From CAYZBF01 sp964476585 (lineage in GTDB: Bacteria > Hydrothermota > UBA3072), in assembly GCA_964476585.1 (NCBI GenBank), contig CAYZBF010000005.1:1-64000 (forward strand): a stretch of 64,000 nt of DNA, read 5' to 3'. Shown piece by piece: positions 24,753 through 33,438 of this stretch. Made by a program: the position numbers and the translations under genes. The notes beneath the pieces are model-generated. The model was not told the DNA's origin, made no database searches, and was given only the letters and a program-made list of their open reading frames with translations. Position 1 is the first letter of the stretch. Each line of letters opens with the position of its first letter.

Positions 24753-25612
24753 CTATTAATTGACTCTTTTATCCTTACCTCAATATTATCTATAAGTCTT
24801 GCCTTTCCAATCCAGACAGCTTCAAGTACTCTTGTTGGGCCTTTGATGGTGGATACCCTCTTTAAGTTAACCGGGTCAACAAATTCAATGTAATCTATCC
24901 TGGGATATTTCTTTGATTCAATAAGCTTAACCATTTCTTTTTTTATACTTCGGACGTCCTCTACTCCTCTTTGAACTAAATCCTTTGCCTTTCTCATTGA
25001 TTCATAAAGGACAGTTGCTTCTTTCCTTTCATCGAATGTGAGATATCTATTTCTTGAACTTATAGCAAGTCCGTCCGCCTCCCTCTTGATAGGCGAGGGT
25101 ATAATCTCAATAGGTAGATTCAAATCCTCACACATTCTCTTTATGATGATATACTGCTGATAATCCTTTTCGCCGAAGACAGCGATATTGGGAAGTATAA
25201 TGTTAAGTAGTTTAAGAACAACTGTTGATACACCGCGAAAAAAGGTCGGACGGCTCCTACCACAATATTCCTTGGAGAGTTTTTCTACTGTGACATAGGT
25301 TTCGTAATCATCGGGATACATCTCCTTGGCATCTGGGATAAAGATGGCATCCACTTTTTCTTCCTTTAGTAATTTTAGGTCGTGCTCTTCATCCCTGGGA
25401 TATTCATTATAATCTTCATTGGGTGAAAATTGAGTGGGGTTGACAAAAATTGAAATAACTACTTTGTCTGCATGTTCCTTTGCTTTACCAATGAGACTTA
25501 CGTGCCCTTCATGAAGAAAACCCATTGTTGGGACAAGACCAATTTTCAAGCCTTTGGAACGCTCCTTTTGTGACCATTGGCTTTGTTTTTTGATATTTCT
25601 CGTAATAATCAC
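24749..25612 (-). CDS. panC: pantothenate synthetase
   Basis: 287 residues, normal length. PTMGFLHEGHVSLI contains the HxGH-type nucleotidyl-transfer motif, FVNPTQF and YPRD follow, and FGEKDYQQ, SSRNRYL and the C-terminal strand region complete the family. It condenses pantoate and beta-alanine with ATP for CoA synthesis. It is last of four minus-strand genes (folB, folK, deoxynucleoside kinase, panC), all with overlapping ends. This is a cofactor and nucleotide operon; panB and panD are not in the window. Confidence 0.95.
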   Translation of the reverse strand: MIITRNIKKQSQWSQKERSKGLKIGLVPTMGFLHEGHVSLIGKAKEHADKVVISIFVNPTQFSPNEDYNEYPRDEEHDLKLLKEEKVDAIFIPDAKEMYPDDYETYVTVEKLSKEYCGRSRPTFFRGVSTVVLKLLNIILPNIAVFGEKDYQQYIIIKRMCEDLNLPIEIIPSPIKREADGLAISSRNRYLTFDERKEATVLYESMRKAKDLVQRGVEDVRSIKKEMVKLIESKKYPRIDYIEFVDPVNLKRVSTIKGPTRVLEAVWIGKARLIDNIEVRIKESINS

Positions 25613-26244
25613 TGGCCTACAGAGAAATAATTTATCCCGGTTCTGATATTTTTTATTTCTTCTTTTAGGAGTCCAAAATGAGAAGGGTATTTTATAAAAT
25701 TAACTTCATTGGCATTCACGATAAGGACAGGGCAGTTTCGGAAATGGAAAAAATGCTCATTATATGACTGGATAAGGAGTTTTATGTATTCCTCACTTAT
25801 CTCCTTTTCATAATTTCTACCCCTCTTCTTTATTCTTTCCATTATTGTGTCCAGATTTGCCTGGAGGTAGATTATAAAATTTGGTGTTATTAAGTCCTTA
25901 TAGAGGAGGTTATGAATCTTGTCATAAAGGGCTCGTTCTCCCTGGTCAAGGTTTATATATGCGAATATCTTATCCTTATCGAAGATATAGTCTACGATAA
26001 TTCTCTTGGTGAAGAGTTCCCTGTTTGTAAGGTTTCGGAGTTCGTTGTATCTGGAAAGGAGAAAGAATATCTGAGTGGGGAAAGCATACCTTTCAGGATC
26101 CTCATAGAAATAAGGCAGAAAAGGATTCCCATCCACATCCTCCAGTATGGCTTTTGCACTATATTCCCTGGCAAGCAGAGTCGTAAGAGTTGTTTTCCCA
26201 ACCCCTATTACGCCTTCAATTGCAATATATTCCCAGTCTTCCAT
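25609..26244 (-). CDS. deoxynucleoside kinase
   Basis: 211 residues. EGVIGVGKTTLTTLLA is the Walker A loop, and IIVDYIFDKDKIFAYINLDQ occupies the place of the DRS substrate motif in a variant form. RIKKRGRNYEKEI is the LID region with arginines. The family (dGK/dAK/dCK type) phosphorylates deoxynucleosides for salvage, and the FLLSRYNELRNL helix fits a purine-type enzyme, although specificity cannot be read. It overlaps folK by 37 bases and panC by 4. Confidence 0.85.
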   Translation of the reverse strand: MEDWEYIAIEGVIGVGKTTLTTLLAREYSAKAILEDVDGNPFLPYFYEDPERYAFPTQIFFLLSRYNELRNLTNRELFTKRIIVDYIFDKDKIFAYINLDQGERALYDKIHNLLYKDLITPNFIIYLQANLDTIMERIKKRGRNYEKEISEEYIKLLIQSYNEHFFHFRNCPVLIVNANEVNFIKYPSHFGLLKEEIKNIRTGINYFSVGQ

Positions 26245-26702
26245 ATTTTCTTTTTATCCTCGCATTCTGTAAGTAGTTCATTTATCGTTTTACCGGTTAT
26301 AGGGTCTTGTTTATCCGATGCGATTTCATTTAAAGGTTCAAGATAAAATCTTCTTTCTCGAAGATATTTATGGGGTATTTCAAGGTAGGGATTTCTGAAT
26401 ATGAGATTCTCAGAGAGAAGGATATCTATATCAATTTTCCTCGACTCCCATTTTTGTTTTCTAACCCGACCCATCTCATCTTCTATTTTCAAAAGTTCTC
26501 TGAAGAGTTCATTCAAAGGGAATTCAGTTTCCAATTTTATACAGGCATTTAGAAATTCCGGTAAGTCTTCTCTTCCCCAGGGTTCTGTCCTGTATATATG
26601 CGAACCCATGACTTTTCCTAATTCCGATATTCTTTTGTATGCATCTGTCAGATTGTTCTCTCGATCTTCTAAATTAGTGCCGATGGAGAGATATATATTC
26701 AT
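26208..26702 (-). CDS. folK: 2-amino-4-hydroxy-6-hydroxymethyldihydropteridine diphosphokinase
   Basis: 164 residues, typical length. YLSIGTNLEDRENNL, YRTEPWG, FLNACIKLET, and GRVRKQKWESRKIDIDILL with the catalytic Arg and Asp residues are all present, followed by IPHKYLRERRFYLEPL. It transfers pyrophosphate from ATP to the pterin made by FolB in folate synthesis. Its ATG overlaps the folB stop by one base. Its 3' end is read into the kinase gene in another frame. Confidence 0.95.
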   Translation of the reverse strand: MNIYLSIGTNLEDRENNLTDAYKRISELGKVMGSHIYRTEPWGREDLPEFLNACIKLETEFPLNELFRELLKIEDEMGRVRKQKWESRKIDIDILLSENLIFRNPYLEIPHKYLRERRFYLEPLNEIASDKQDPITGKTINELLTECEDKKKIWKTGNILQLKA

Positions 26703-27046
26703 TATTCTTCTATTATAGCCTCTGAATATTTTACTTCTCCATTAAAGGGAGGGTTTGACTTCTTGACCCTAACCTTTACTCTTTCTACAGAATCCAGATC
26801 TTTTAAATGTTTCCATATCCTATAAGCAATTGTTTCTATTGTGTAGACTTCCTCTTGGAGAGCCAGGGTCACAAGGTTATAGACTGTATTAAAGTCGATG
26901 CCATAATCCGGGTTATCATTTTCTGCTGTTTTAGTGAAGTCTGTTTCTATCTCTACGTCTATTTCTAATCTCTGTGGCTTTTCTCTTTCCTTACCAAACC
27001 CACACACCTTCATAACCTGTATTCGTGATAATCCTATAGTTTTCAT
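26702..27046 (-). CDS. folB: dihydroneopterin aldolase
   Basis: 114 residues from the ATG at 27046. An upstream in-frame ATG would add 22 residues not found in the family and would lie inside the promoter. GLSRIQVMKVCGFGKEREKP, RLEIDVEIETD, YGIDFNTVYNLV and TIETIAYRI match FolB, with the active-site Glu in the TIETIA segment and Lys near the C-terminus (VKVRVKKSNPP). It cleaves dihydroneopterin to the FolK substrate. It starts the folB-folK-kinase-panC operon, and its promoter places the transcript start at the ATG. Confidence 0.9.
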   Translation of the reverse strand: MKTIGLSRIQVMKVCGFGKEREKPQRLEIDVEIETDFTKTAENDNPDYGIDFNTVYNLVTLALQEEVYTIETIAYRIWKHLKDLDSVERVKVRVKKSNPPFNGEVKYSEAIIEE

Positions 27047-27053
27047 ATAGTTG

Positions 27054-27082
27054 ATTATAGAATGAATTATGATTATTGTCAA
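27054..27082 (-). promoter_or_regulatory. perfect-consensus leaderless-type promoter for folB
   Basis: On the minus strand, TTGACA (27082-27077), a 17-bp spacer, TATAAT (27059-27054), then 7 bases to ATG. Both boxes are exact consensus. It fixes the folB start. Confidence 0.85.
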
Positions 27083-27414
27083 GAAGGTTTTAACTTTGGA
27101 TGTAACAGCCAAAGCACATAATTACCACTCCCGAAATCATAACCACAGAGAAGCATAGAGATAGTGGCTTCGCTCCATTGTAGAATGCAAAATGCAAAAT
27201 TATTATTCACCACAAAGACCCCTTGCTTTCCTTAATTCATCAACCGCGGATTTACACTGTGAAATAACACGATAAGGCATGATAAGCGACCGAATGTTGA
27301 TAAAATATTTTGGAGTGTGACCATTTTCCATTTTTTATTGCAGTGAACCCACTGTTTTTATGATGAATGAACCGTATTGAGGGTGTGGATAGGAACAAAC
27401 ATTTTCACTATAGC
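27083..27414. other. intergenic repeat mosaic
   Basis: No gene seen. It contains a copy of the 129-170 word (27142-27178), a tandem AATGCAAAATGCAAAAT (27184-27200), CACCACAAAGAC (27208-27219), and copy A of a 75-nt hairpin repeat. Confidence 0.5.
27249..27323 (+). repeat. 75-nt hairpin repeat, copy A
   Basis: Aligns without gaps to 29043-29117 at 55 of 75 positions by eye. The arms around GTGAAATA and TATTTTGG can pair as C-A-C-T with A-G-T-G outside and AAATA with TATTT inside. One G-G mismatch and G-T wobbles lie between. Confidence 0.6.
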
Positions 27415-28968
27415 TTAGAATCTGAATGGGTCGCGGTCAATATTTTCCCTTACACCGCGTAGTATTTCAATGCAAACTTTAAGTTTCAAGGCGTCATAGG
27501 TTTTGATACCTATAGAACCTTTTCCTTTGATTCCAATCTGAATAAAATTAAATCCGTCTATGGAGAGGAACGTTATATCACCAATGGATATAGATTTTTC
27601 TCCAATGCTCAAGGTATCTTTATAGAGAGTAATGTGATTTTTTATTTTTACTGGTAGAGCTATTCCGTAGGTGAGAATTTTTTCCTTCATCTTTTTGTAT
27701 AAAAGCGGAACGATCTTCATTCTGTTGTCAATATACCACTCTCTTTCGCATCTATCACAGTAAAACCTTCTTTTACCTTTTCTGTTAACCCCATTGGAAT
27801 TCCCACACTTGGGACACATCCAGAACATTCTTTCAATGTATTTGTTAAAAATTCCCCAGCGTGCGCTGCTACGCTTTGAGCCAGAAAGAGATTCTTCCAT
27901 AATGGACTTTAATTCTTTTTCTGATAAGTTTTCTGGATTCTCAATCTTACCTGTAACCTTGACAGTAACGTCTGTTCGGTGAATTACCTTAGACCATCTT
28001 GGAAGGACATTGTGGGCTCCATCTATCCTTAAGAGTGTTATGGCGTAACCAAGACTCTTAATAAATTTTACAACTCTCATATCAAAATTCACAAAATTCC
28101 CATCCCAGGTTCTACTTGCTTCAGGGAAGATACCGATTATATCACCGTTTTTTAAAGCCTTCTTTGTTTTGATAATGCTTTTTATACCTGAACCCCTTTT
28201 TATAGGAATGCAGCCAAGGGATAGAAAGAACTTTTTAAGAACGGGGTTTTCGAACATCTTACCTGTTGTAATAAATCTTACAGGCATGCACACTGCGGCA
28301 ACAATGAACAGGGGGTCGAGGTAGCACTGATGATTTGAGAGGATTATATATGGGCCCCGATCTTTATCTAACTTGCCTTCCAGTTTGAGGTGGAATATTT
28401 TTCTAAGTATAAGGGATACAACAAGGTATAGAAATATTATAATTGGGTTTACCATGTCAGGCGCCCGGGTTACCTTACTTTTCAATGGAATAACCGCTGG
28501 AACCGAATTTCTATAATCTATATATTCTCTTCCAAACTTTTTGCAAAGAGACCTTTGCTCCCTTATTGTATATAGCATTAGCAGGAGTAGAAATATAGGA
28601 TTTACAATATAACTCATTGAAGGGGATAATATTAATCCTAAACCACAGAGGTATAAAAAAAAGGCAATATATAGAGGATGCCTGACGAATGAATAAGGCC
28701 CTGATTTAACAAGATATTTGGGAGGATGACAGAATAGGGGAAGGCCTTTTCCCATATAGTACATAGTATTTGCTGCCCAAACGGCAATGTATGTACCTGC
28801 AATAATCAAGACAGCACCTATTGATATTCTTAGATGGTTGAAGTCCCAGGAAAGTTCAAAGTGGATATCTATCACGGTAGAAATGATGGAAATAAATAAA
28901 GGAAGAAGTATCCAGAACACAATTATTGAGAATATAGCATCAAAAACAATAGAGTGTCTTTTACTCAT
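27415..28968 (-). CDS. three-part fusion: PEMT/ICMT-type methyltransferase, PlsC-type acyltransferase, zinc ribbon
   Basis: 517 residues. Residues 1-160 are multi-spanning with GPYSFVRHPLY (90-100) and EQRS (137-140), the hallmark of isoprenylcysteine/phospholipid methyltransferases. Residues about 175-370 form a PlsC-like acyltransferase with NHQCYLD (H213-x4-D218) and FPEASRTW (281-288, usually FPEGTRS). C385-x2-C388 and C404-x2-C407 make a zinc ribbon, followed by a ~100-residue tail. A single protein could acylate and methylate a membrane lipid; the actual substrates are unknown. It has its own leaderless-type promoter. A separate plsC is present at 44.5 kb, so this is probably not the housekeeping enzyme. 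Confidence 0.82.
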   Translation of the reverse strand: MSKRHSIVFDAIFSIIVFWILLPLFISIISTVIDIHFELSWDFNHLRISIGAVLIIAGTYIAVWAANTMYYMGKGLPLFCHPPKYLVKSGPYSFVRHPLYIAFFLYLCGLGLILSPSMSYIVNPIFLLLLMLYTIREQRSLCKKFGREYIDYRNSVPAVIPLKSKVTRAPDMVNPIIIFLYLVVSLILRKIFHLKLEGKLDKDRGPYIILSNHQCYLDPLFIVAAVCMPVRFITTGKMFENPVLKKFFLSLGCIPIKRGSGIKSIIKTKKALKNGDIIGIFPEASRTWDGNFVNFDMRVVKFIKSLGYAITLLRIDGAHNVLPRWSKVIHRTDVTVKVTGKIENPENLSEKELKSIMEESLSGSKRSSARWGIFNKYIERMFWMCPKCGNSNGVNRKGKRRFYCDRCEREWYIDNRMKIVPLLYKKMKEKILTYGIALPVKIKNHITLYKDTLSIGEKSISIGDITFLSIDGFNFIQIGIKGKGSIGIKTYDALKLKVCIEILRGVRENIDRDPFRF

Positions 28969-28974
28969 TGTTTT

Positions 28975-29002
28975 ATAATATCGAAATAAGATAAAATATC
29001 AA
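28975..29002 (-). promoter_or_regulatory. leaderless-type promoter for the fusion gene
   Basis: On the minus strand, TTGATA (29002-28997), a 16-bp spacer, TATTAT (28980-28975), then 6 bases to the ATG at 28968. No ribosome binding sequence is present. Confidence 0.7.
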
Positions 29003-29042
29003 CAGTTTTTTTAACACAACTCATCCTGTGTTTTTTGACACT

Positions 29043-29117
29043 GATTTACCCCGTGAAATAATACGGTAAAAAATTATAAGCGGACGAATACGGATAAAAT
29101 ATTTCACGGGATGATCA
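29043..29117 (+). repeat. 75-nt hairpin repeat, copy B
   Basis: CCCGTGAAATA (29050-29060) and TATTTCACGGG (29100-29110) form a perfect 11-bp stem. It is flanked by TTTTTGACACTGATTT, which recurs in the intergenic region near 50211. Against copy A, two stem pairs have changed on both sides. Confidence 0.65.
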
Positions 29118-29236
29118 CTGATTAAGACAGATATTTATAAAATAAAGGGTTCAAGTGACAAAACTAATTAAATTATTGTTTTTCTTTGCGAACTTTGCGA
29201 GAAATTAAAAGGGGAGTGGGTATTTTACACTTCTTG

Positions 29237-29266
29237 CCCCGTTAGATATGAAATTATCTAACGGGG
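29237..29266. repeat. perfect 12-bp hairpin in the bamA upstream region
   Basis: CCCCGTTAGATA (29237-29248), loop TGAAAT, TATCTAACGGGG (29255-29266). No T-run follows, so it is not a classical terminator. It is 71 bases before bamA and about 34 before its -35 box. Confidence 0.6.
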
Positions 29267-29270
29267 TGAA

Positions 29271-29304
29271 CATTCTTCATTTTGCATTGAACAATCCCCT
29301 TGAC
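29271..29304 (+). repeat. 34-nt word ending in the bamA -35 box (copy 1)
   Basis: Begins CATTCTTCATTTTGCATT and ends ATCCCCTTGAC. It matches 40914-40947 at 31 of 34 positions by eye; there the same end provides the -35 of the SRP RNA gene. Confidence 0.7.
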
Positions 29305-29327
29305 TTTGTTAACAAATCCATTATTCT
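29300..29327 (+). promoter_or_regulatory. promoter for bamA operon
   Basis: TTGACT at 29300-29305, a 16-bp spacer, TATTCT at 29322-29327, then 9 bases to the ATG at 29337. A leader of at most about two bases is predicted. Confidence 0.6.
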
Positions 29328-29336
29328 TACCCTGCT

Positions 29337-31556
29337 ATGCTAATTCTGCTCTTTCTAATTTCTTTTCCCTATGGAGAAGTAATCGTTGATATTGAAACAA
29401 AAGGGATAAAAGAGGTTGATACTGCTCTTGTGGTTCACTCCTCTGGTTTAAGAATTGGGGAAATTTTGACCCTTAATAAGGGAATAAAGGCAATAAAGGA
29501 CCTTTATGCAACAGGTTTATTTAGAGACATTGAATTGGATGCGCAGCGAGAAGGTGCTGGTATTAAAGTCGTAATCGAGGTTGAGGAAAATTCCCGATTG
29601 AAATCCATCGATTTTAAAGGGAATGCAAAAATAAGTGATGCAGACCTCTCTTCACTAGTGGATTTATCCCCTCCTGCGCTCCTTTCGAATTATAAATTAT
29701 TTAATATAAAGGAAAAAATTCTCACGCTGTATAAAGAAAAGGGGTTCTCAGGCACAGAGGTTTCTATCTCGCAAGAAGAACAGGAGGATGGTGTGAAGGT
29801 TTTATATAACATTGATGAGGGGGAGAAATATAAAGTAAAAAAGATCATTTTTGACAATAATAAAGGTCTATCCGATCATGAACTTTCCAAAGTTTTATCT
29901 AACAAAACAAAACCATGGTGGATGATTTGGAGAAACAACGACTTAAAGATTGATTCGTTGAAAACCGATGCCTATAAGGTAGAAGCTCTTTATAGGAAGA
30001 AAGGATATCTTGATGCTACCGTGGATACCTTTTTTGTTACGTATGAAGGTAATAAAGCTATTATTGATTATGCAGTGTCTGAAGGAAGACTTTACTATTT
30101 TGGTAACACCTATTTTGATGGAACTGATGATCTAGATTTTGCTTCAACAACCATAAAATGGAATAGAGGGGATAGGTATGAAGAGGAGAAAATCCAGAAA
30201 ACTATGGAGACACTCTATAATCATTATACGGATAATGGATTTCTTTATGCAGCAGTACTTCCCGAGTATTCTGTTGTTAAGGATTCACTTATTGAGATCA
30301 CATTCCATACAGATAGGGGTTCGCCTGTTTATATCAAGTATATCAATATAATCGGCAATAACAAGACGTACGATAAGGTTGTCCGACGTAACCTTACTAT
30401 CTATCCGGGGGAGTTATTCCGACGGAAGGAACTTATAGATAGTCAGCGGAATGTTTACAGACTTGGGTACTTTGAGGATCTTGGGTTGAATATAGAGAAT
30501 ACAGGTAATATGGATTCAGTAAACCTCATATTTGAGATAAAAGAGAAACAGACCGGTCAATTTACTGCAGGCATCGGGTTCTCTCAAAGTATAGGGTTAA
30601 CAGGTAATGTTGGAGCAACTATTCCGAATATTTTTGGAACAGGCCAATCGGTCAGCCTCTCATTTGAAAGAACTATAAGTGGCGGCACAAAGAGTAATAC
30701 TATTCAAAATGTGAGTCTGGGATATAGACAACCCTGGTTATTCGATACTCCTACATCGGTGGGTTTTGATCTTTATAAACTGTATACCAGATGGGGTTAC
30801 TTTGGGCAAGACAAAGGAGGGGGGTCTTTTTCCCTTGGTAGACTTCTTACAGCAAAAAGAAATTTTCAAGGAACGCTAATCTACAAATTGGAGAGGACAG
30901 AACTGAAAATTCTGGATGAGGGTGCATCTGCGTATATAAAAGCTCAGGAGGGAATAAAATGGGAAAGCTCTATCGGCGGCAAAATGATCTATGATTCGCG
31001 TGATTCTTATATAGCAGCCAGTGTTGGAAATTATTATTCTGTATATACCAAATTTGCCGGGGGACCCCTTGGGGGTACTTTAAATTACTGGAAGAATATA
31101 TTAGAAGCAAGAAAATTTCATACCCTTTATGGTAGCATTGTTCTTATGAACAGGGTCCGGATTGGTTACGGGTATTCACCAGGCGGGGAAGTCCCGCTTA
31201 CAGAGAGATTTTTTATGGGAGGGATAGGTTTGTGGGGCCTAAGAGGTTATGATGATAGGGATATTGGTCCTTTTTCAGGGAATTATGCTATAGGGGGTAG
31301 TTTTGCCTTCTTAAACAATCTTGAACTCCGCTATAATTTTTCAAAGACAAGCTATGGTATGATATTCCTTGATGCTGGGAACTGCTTTAAAGATATTCAG
31401 GCGGCAAGATTATCCGACTTGTTCTATGGTTTTGGCGTTGGGTTTAGAATGGAAGTGCCAATGATGGGAGTCTTTGGGATTGATTTGGGATATGGCCTTG
31501 ATGAGAAGAAGGGGGGAGAATGGAAACCGCATTTCCAGATAGGTATGTCCTACTGA
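29337..31556 (+). CDS. bamA: outer-membrane assembly factor BamA (Omp85)
   Basis: 739 residues. A short signal peptide (MLILLFLISFPYGEV) is followed by POTRA repeats, recognisable by patterns such as LRIGEILTLNKGIKAIKDLY, SIDFKGNAKISDADL and GEKYKVKKIIF, over about residues 15-400. The C-terminal bacterial surface antigen barrel contains FFMGGIGLWGLRGYDDRDIG, the VRGF/Y-type motif on strand 6, and ends in an aromatic-rich strand (HFQIGMSY). It inserts beta-barrel proteins into the outer membrane. It heads the operon that also carries the LPS export protein LptD, its likely client. Confidence 0.93.
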   Translation: MLILLFLISFPYGEVIVDIETKGIKEVDTALVVHSSGLRIGEILTLNKGIKAIKDLYATGLFRDIELDAQREGAGIKVVIEVEENSRLKSIDFKGNAKISDADLSSLVDLSPPALLSNYKLFNIKEKILTLYKEKGFSGTEVSISQEEQEDGVKVLYNIDEGEKYKVKKIIFDNNKGLSDHELSKVLSNKTKPWWMIWRNNDLKIDSLKTDAYKVEALYRKKGYLDATVDTFFVTYEGNKAIIDYAVSEGRLYYFGNTYFDGTDDLDFASTTIKWNRGDRYEEEKIQKTMETLYNHYTDNGFLYAAVLPEYSVVKDSLIEITFHTDRGSPVYIKYINIIGNNKTYDKVVRRNLTIYPGELFRRKELIDSQRNVYRLGYFEDLGLNIENTGNMDSVNLIFEIKEKQTGQFTAGIGFSQSIGLTGNVGATIPNIFGTGQSVSLSFERTISGGTKSNTIQNVSLGYRQPWLFDTPTSVGFDLYKLYTRWGYFGQDKGGGSFSLGRLLTAKRNFQGTLIYKLERTELKILDEGASAYIKAQEGIKWESSIGGKMIYDSRDSYIAASVGNYYSVYTKFAGGPLGGTLNYWKNILEARKFHTLYGSIVLMNRVRIGYGYSPGGEVPLTERFFMGGIGLWGLRGYDDRDIGPFSGNYAIGGSFAFLNNLELRYNFSKTSYGMIFLDAGNCFKDIQAARLSDLFYGFGVGFRMEVPMMGVFGIDLGYGLDEKKGGEWKPHFQIGMSY

Positions 31557-32494
31557 TAATTTCAATCCTTATAATCTCAGGGTGCGGTTCCCAAAAGGAA
31601 TATGGGATTAATCCAATTCCCGTTTCTACAGAGATTGTTGAGATTGATTCTTTCTACACGACTACTTTATATGTTCCAACCGGTGGTGGTGATAGTTTGT
31701 TCTCTGGGATAAAGAGCAATTTTGATTCATACGCTCTCCTTAAATTTGATTCTATTCCAGTGAGTTTTGATAGTGTTTCTATTAAGCTAAAATCAGATTC
31801 AACTCAGCTTGGATTGTGTTTCCATCAAATTACTGATGAATGGTATGAAGATTCCTTGTATGAGTGGGAAGATATAGGGATGCTCATAAATACATCCACT
31901 GTGCTTCAGACTTCTTTGGTAAATACTAAAAACCCAGAGATTAAATTGAATGGCCAATCTTTAAATGTGATTAATGAATATGGAATAGCAATCCATTCCG
32001 ATTCTTTCTATTCCTTTGCTTCACGAGAAGAGAATGAGCCAAAACTGATTATCTATCAGGGAGATTCAACATATAATTTGCACTGTTTGGGAGATCTCTA
32101 TATAGTGAAGAATCCTTATAATAATCTTCTCAAAGACTCACTATTAATAGGAAGGGGCATATCTATAAAACCGCACCTATTTATACCCGTTGATTCATTA
32201 CCCCCTGATAGAGATAATCTTGCAAGAGTTGGACTTCTCTTTAAACTTGAGGAGCCTCCCGCGTTCGATATAATAGCATATGATACTTCTGGCAATGAAT
32301 ATTCATCTGAGTGTTATACTGTGGGAGATACAAGTTTCATTGAATTCGATTTACGGACACTTCTCAAGTCAGATTTTTCGGAATGTTATATCCATGTAAC
32401 ACTGGGCGCTAAGAACGAGTTGGAGGGTATTGATGTTTTAAAATTTTTCCAAAGTGAACTCCGACTTATGTGGGCAGAGATAGGTAAGAAATGA
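31520..32494 (+). CDS. hypothetical lipoprotein, DNRLRE-like beta-sandwich
   Basis: 324 residues, overlapping the bamA 3' end by 37 bases. YVLLIISILIISGC is a lipoprotein signal with lipobox ISGC, so the mature protein is lipid-anchored. STEIVEIDSFYTTTLYVPTG, SYALLKFDSIPVSFDSVSIK and EPKLIIY follow the pattern of DNRLRE-type beta-sandwich domains, where a folded wall-associated domain begins with conserved strands and LLKFDLSSIP-like text. I infer this from pattern only. Its placement right after bamA suggests a barrel-assembly or surface-export accessory. Confidence 0.6.
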   Translation: METAFPDRYVLLIISILIISGCGSQKEYGINPIPVSTEIVEIDSFYTTTLYVPTGGGDSLFSGIKSNFDSYALLKFDSIPVSFDSVSIKLKSDSTQLGLCFHQITDEWYEDSLYEWEDIGMLINTSTVLQTSLVNTKNPEIKLNGQSLNVINEYGIAIHSDSFYSFASREENEPKLIIYQGDSTYNLHCLGDLYIVKNPYNNLLKDSLLIGRGISIKPHLFIPVDSLPPDRDNLARVGLLFKLEEPPAFDIIAYDTSGNEYSSECYTVGDTSFIEFDLRTLLKSDFSECYIHVTLGAKNELEGIDVLKFFQSELRLMWAEIGKK

Positions 32495-33438
32495 ATTATA
32501 TGTTCTTTCTATTTTTAATTATATCTAATCCTCTATATGCTGAGAATATTCCAGGAGAATGGATTGGTGAGAGCGCACTTCAAGAATCACCGGTATCAAA
32601 TGGCAACGTCTTTGCAAATCCTGCGACTGCAGATTCATTGAATTCTATCTCTGTTAGTGCGCGTTTTTCCTCCGATGACTATAATAAATTTGATGCAAAG
32701 CTTTCTTCTGTTATAGTAACATTTCCAGTCATATATGATTTCTTGATAGGTGGGAGGATTAATCTATTGTATAATTCACAACTTGAAGGAAAGTTTCCTT
32801 GTTCTAATGAGTGGGGTTCTTATGTTGAATATTTCGAGCGGCGAGGTGGTCTTGACCAGTATAGTCTCTTTTTGAAAAAAACATTCGGAGAGTTTTCTCT
32901 AGGGTTTGACTTGAATCTTCAAAACGGAGAACTTGAAGATAGATGGAAGATCGACTTTGCGGAATATAGTGATATTTTTGATACACTCTCTACGTATTTC
33001 AGGGGTTATTCGGCAGGCGTTGGCTTGCTTTATTACTGGAAAGGATTTAAAGTGGGTGGATATTACAGTTTTTATCAGAATTTAGAATTCTGGAGAGATG
33101 GAGAGGATAGGGAAGTGTTCAATCTTGAAAAACCTGTTCGTTTTGGTATTTCCTATTCCCTTGACAGAGGAAAGAGTGTAATGTTATCTGCTGATCGGAA
33201 GTTAGCTTTACTTACAGGTAGATATGGTCCTCTCATGATAGGATATGGAAGGATTTATGGTTCAGGCTATAACCTTAATATCGATGGTAATCGATTCATA
33301 GTGGGAATGTTTCTATCCCTTAATAGAGTTCCTTTCACGATAGCAATAGAGAATAGAAGGTATTCTGGAGAATTGCGTGACAACGAATATATCGGAACAA
33401 TAACGATAAGTATTTCTGGTTCAGAAGGAGGTAAATAA
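32491..33438 (+). CDS. putative outer-membrane beta-barrel protein
   Basis: 315 residues with a signal peptide (MNYMFFLFLIISNPLYA, then ENIPGEW). The mature chain alternates hydrophobic and polar residues with many Tyr, Phe and Gly, as in YSAGVGLLYYWKGFKVGGYY and GTITISISGSEGGK, typical of a 10-14-strand barrel. NGNVFANPATADSL near the start resembles the entry of PorV/FadL-like barrels (GNPAA). Start and stop overlap its neighbours by 4 and 1 bases. Substrate or partner is unknown. Confidence 0.65.
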   Translation: MNYMFFLFLIISNPLYAENIPGEWIGESALQESPVSNGNVFANPATADSLNSISVSARFSSDDYNKFDAKLSSVIVTFPVIYDFLIGGRINLLYNSQLEGKFPCSNEWGSYVEYFERRGGLDQYSLFLKKTFGEFSLGFDLNLQNGELEDRWKIDFAEYSDIFDTLSTYFRGYSAGVGLLYYWKGFKVGGYYSFYQNLEFWRDGEDREVFNLEKPVRFGISYSLDRGKSVMLSADRKLALLTGRYGPLMIGYGRIYGSGYNLNIDGNRFIVGMFLSLNRVPFTIAIENRRYSGELRDNEYIGTITISISGSEGGK

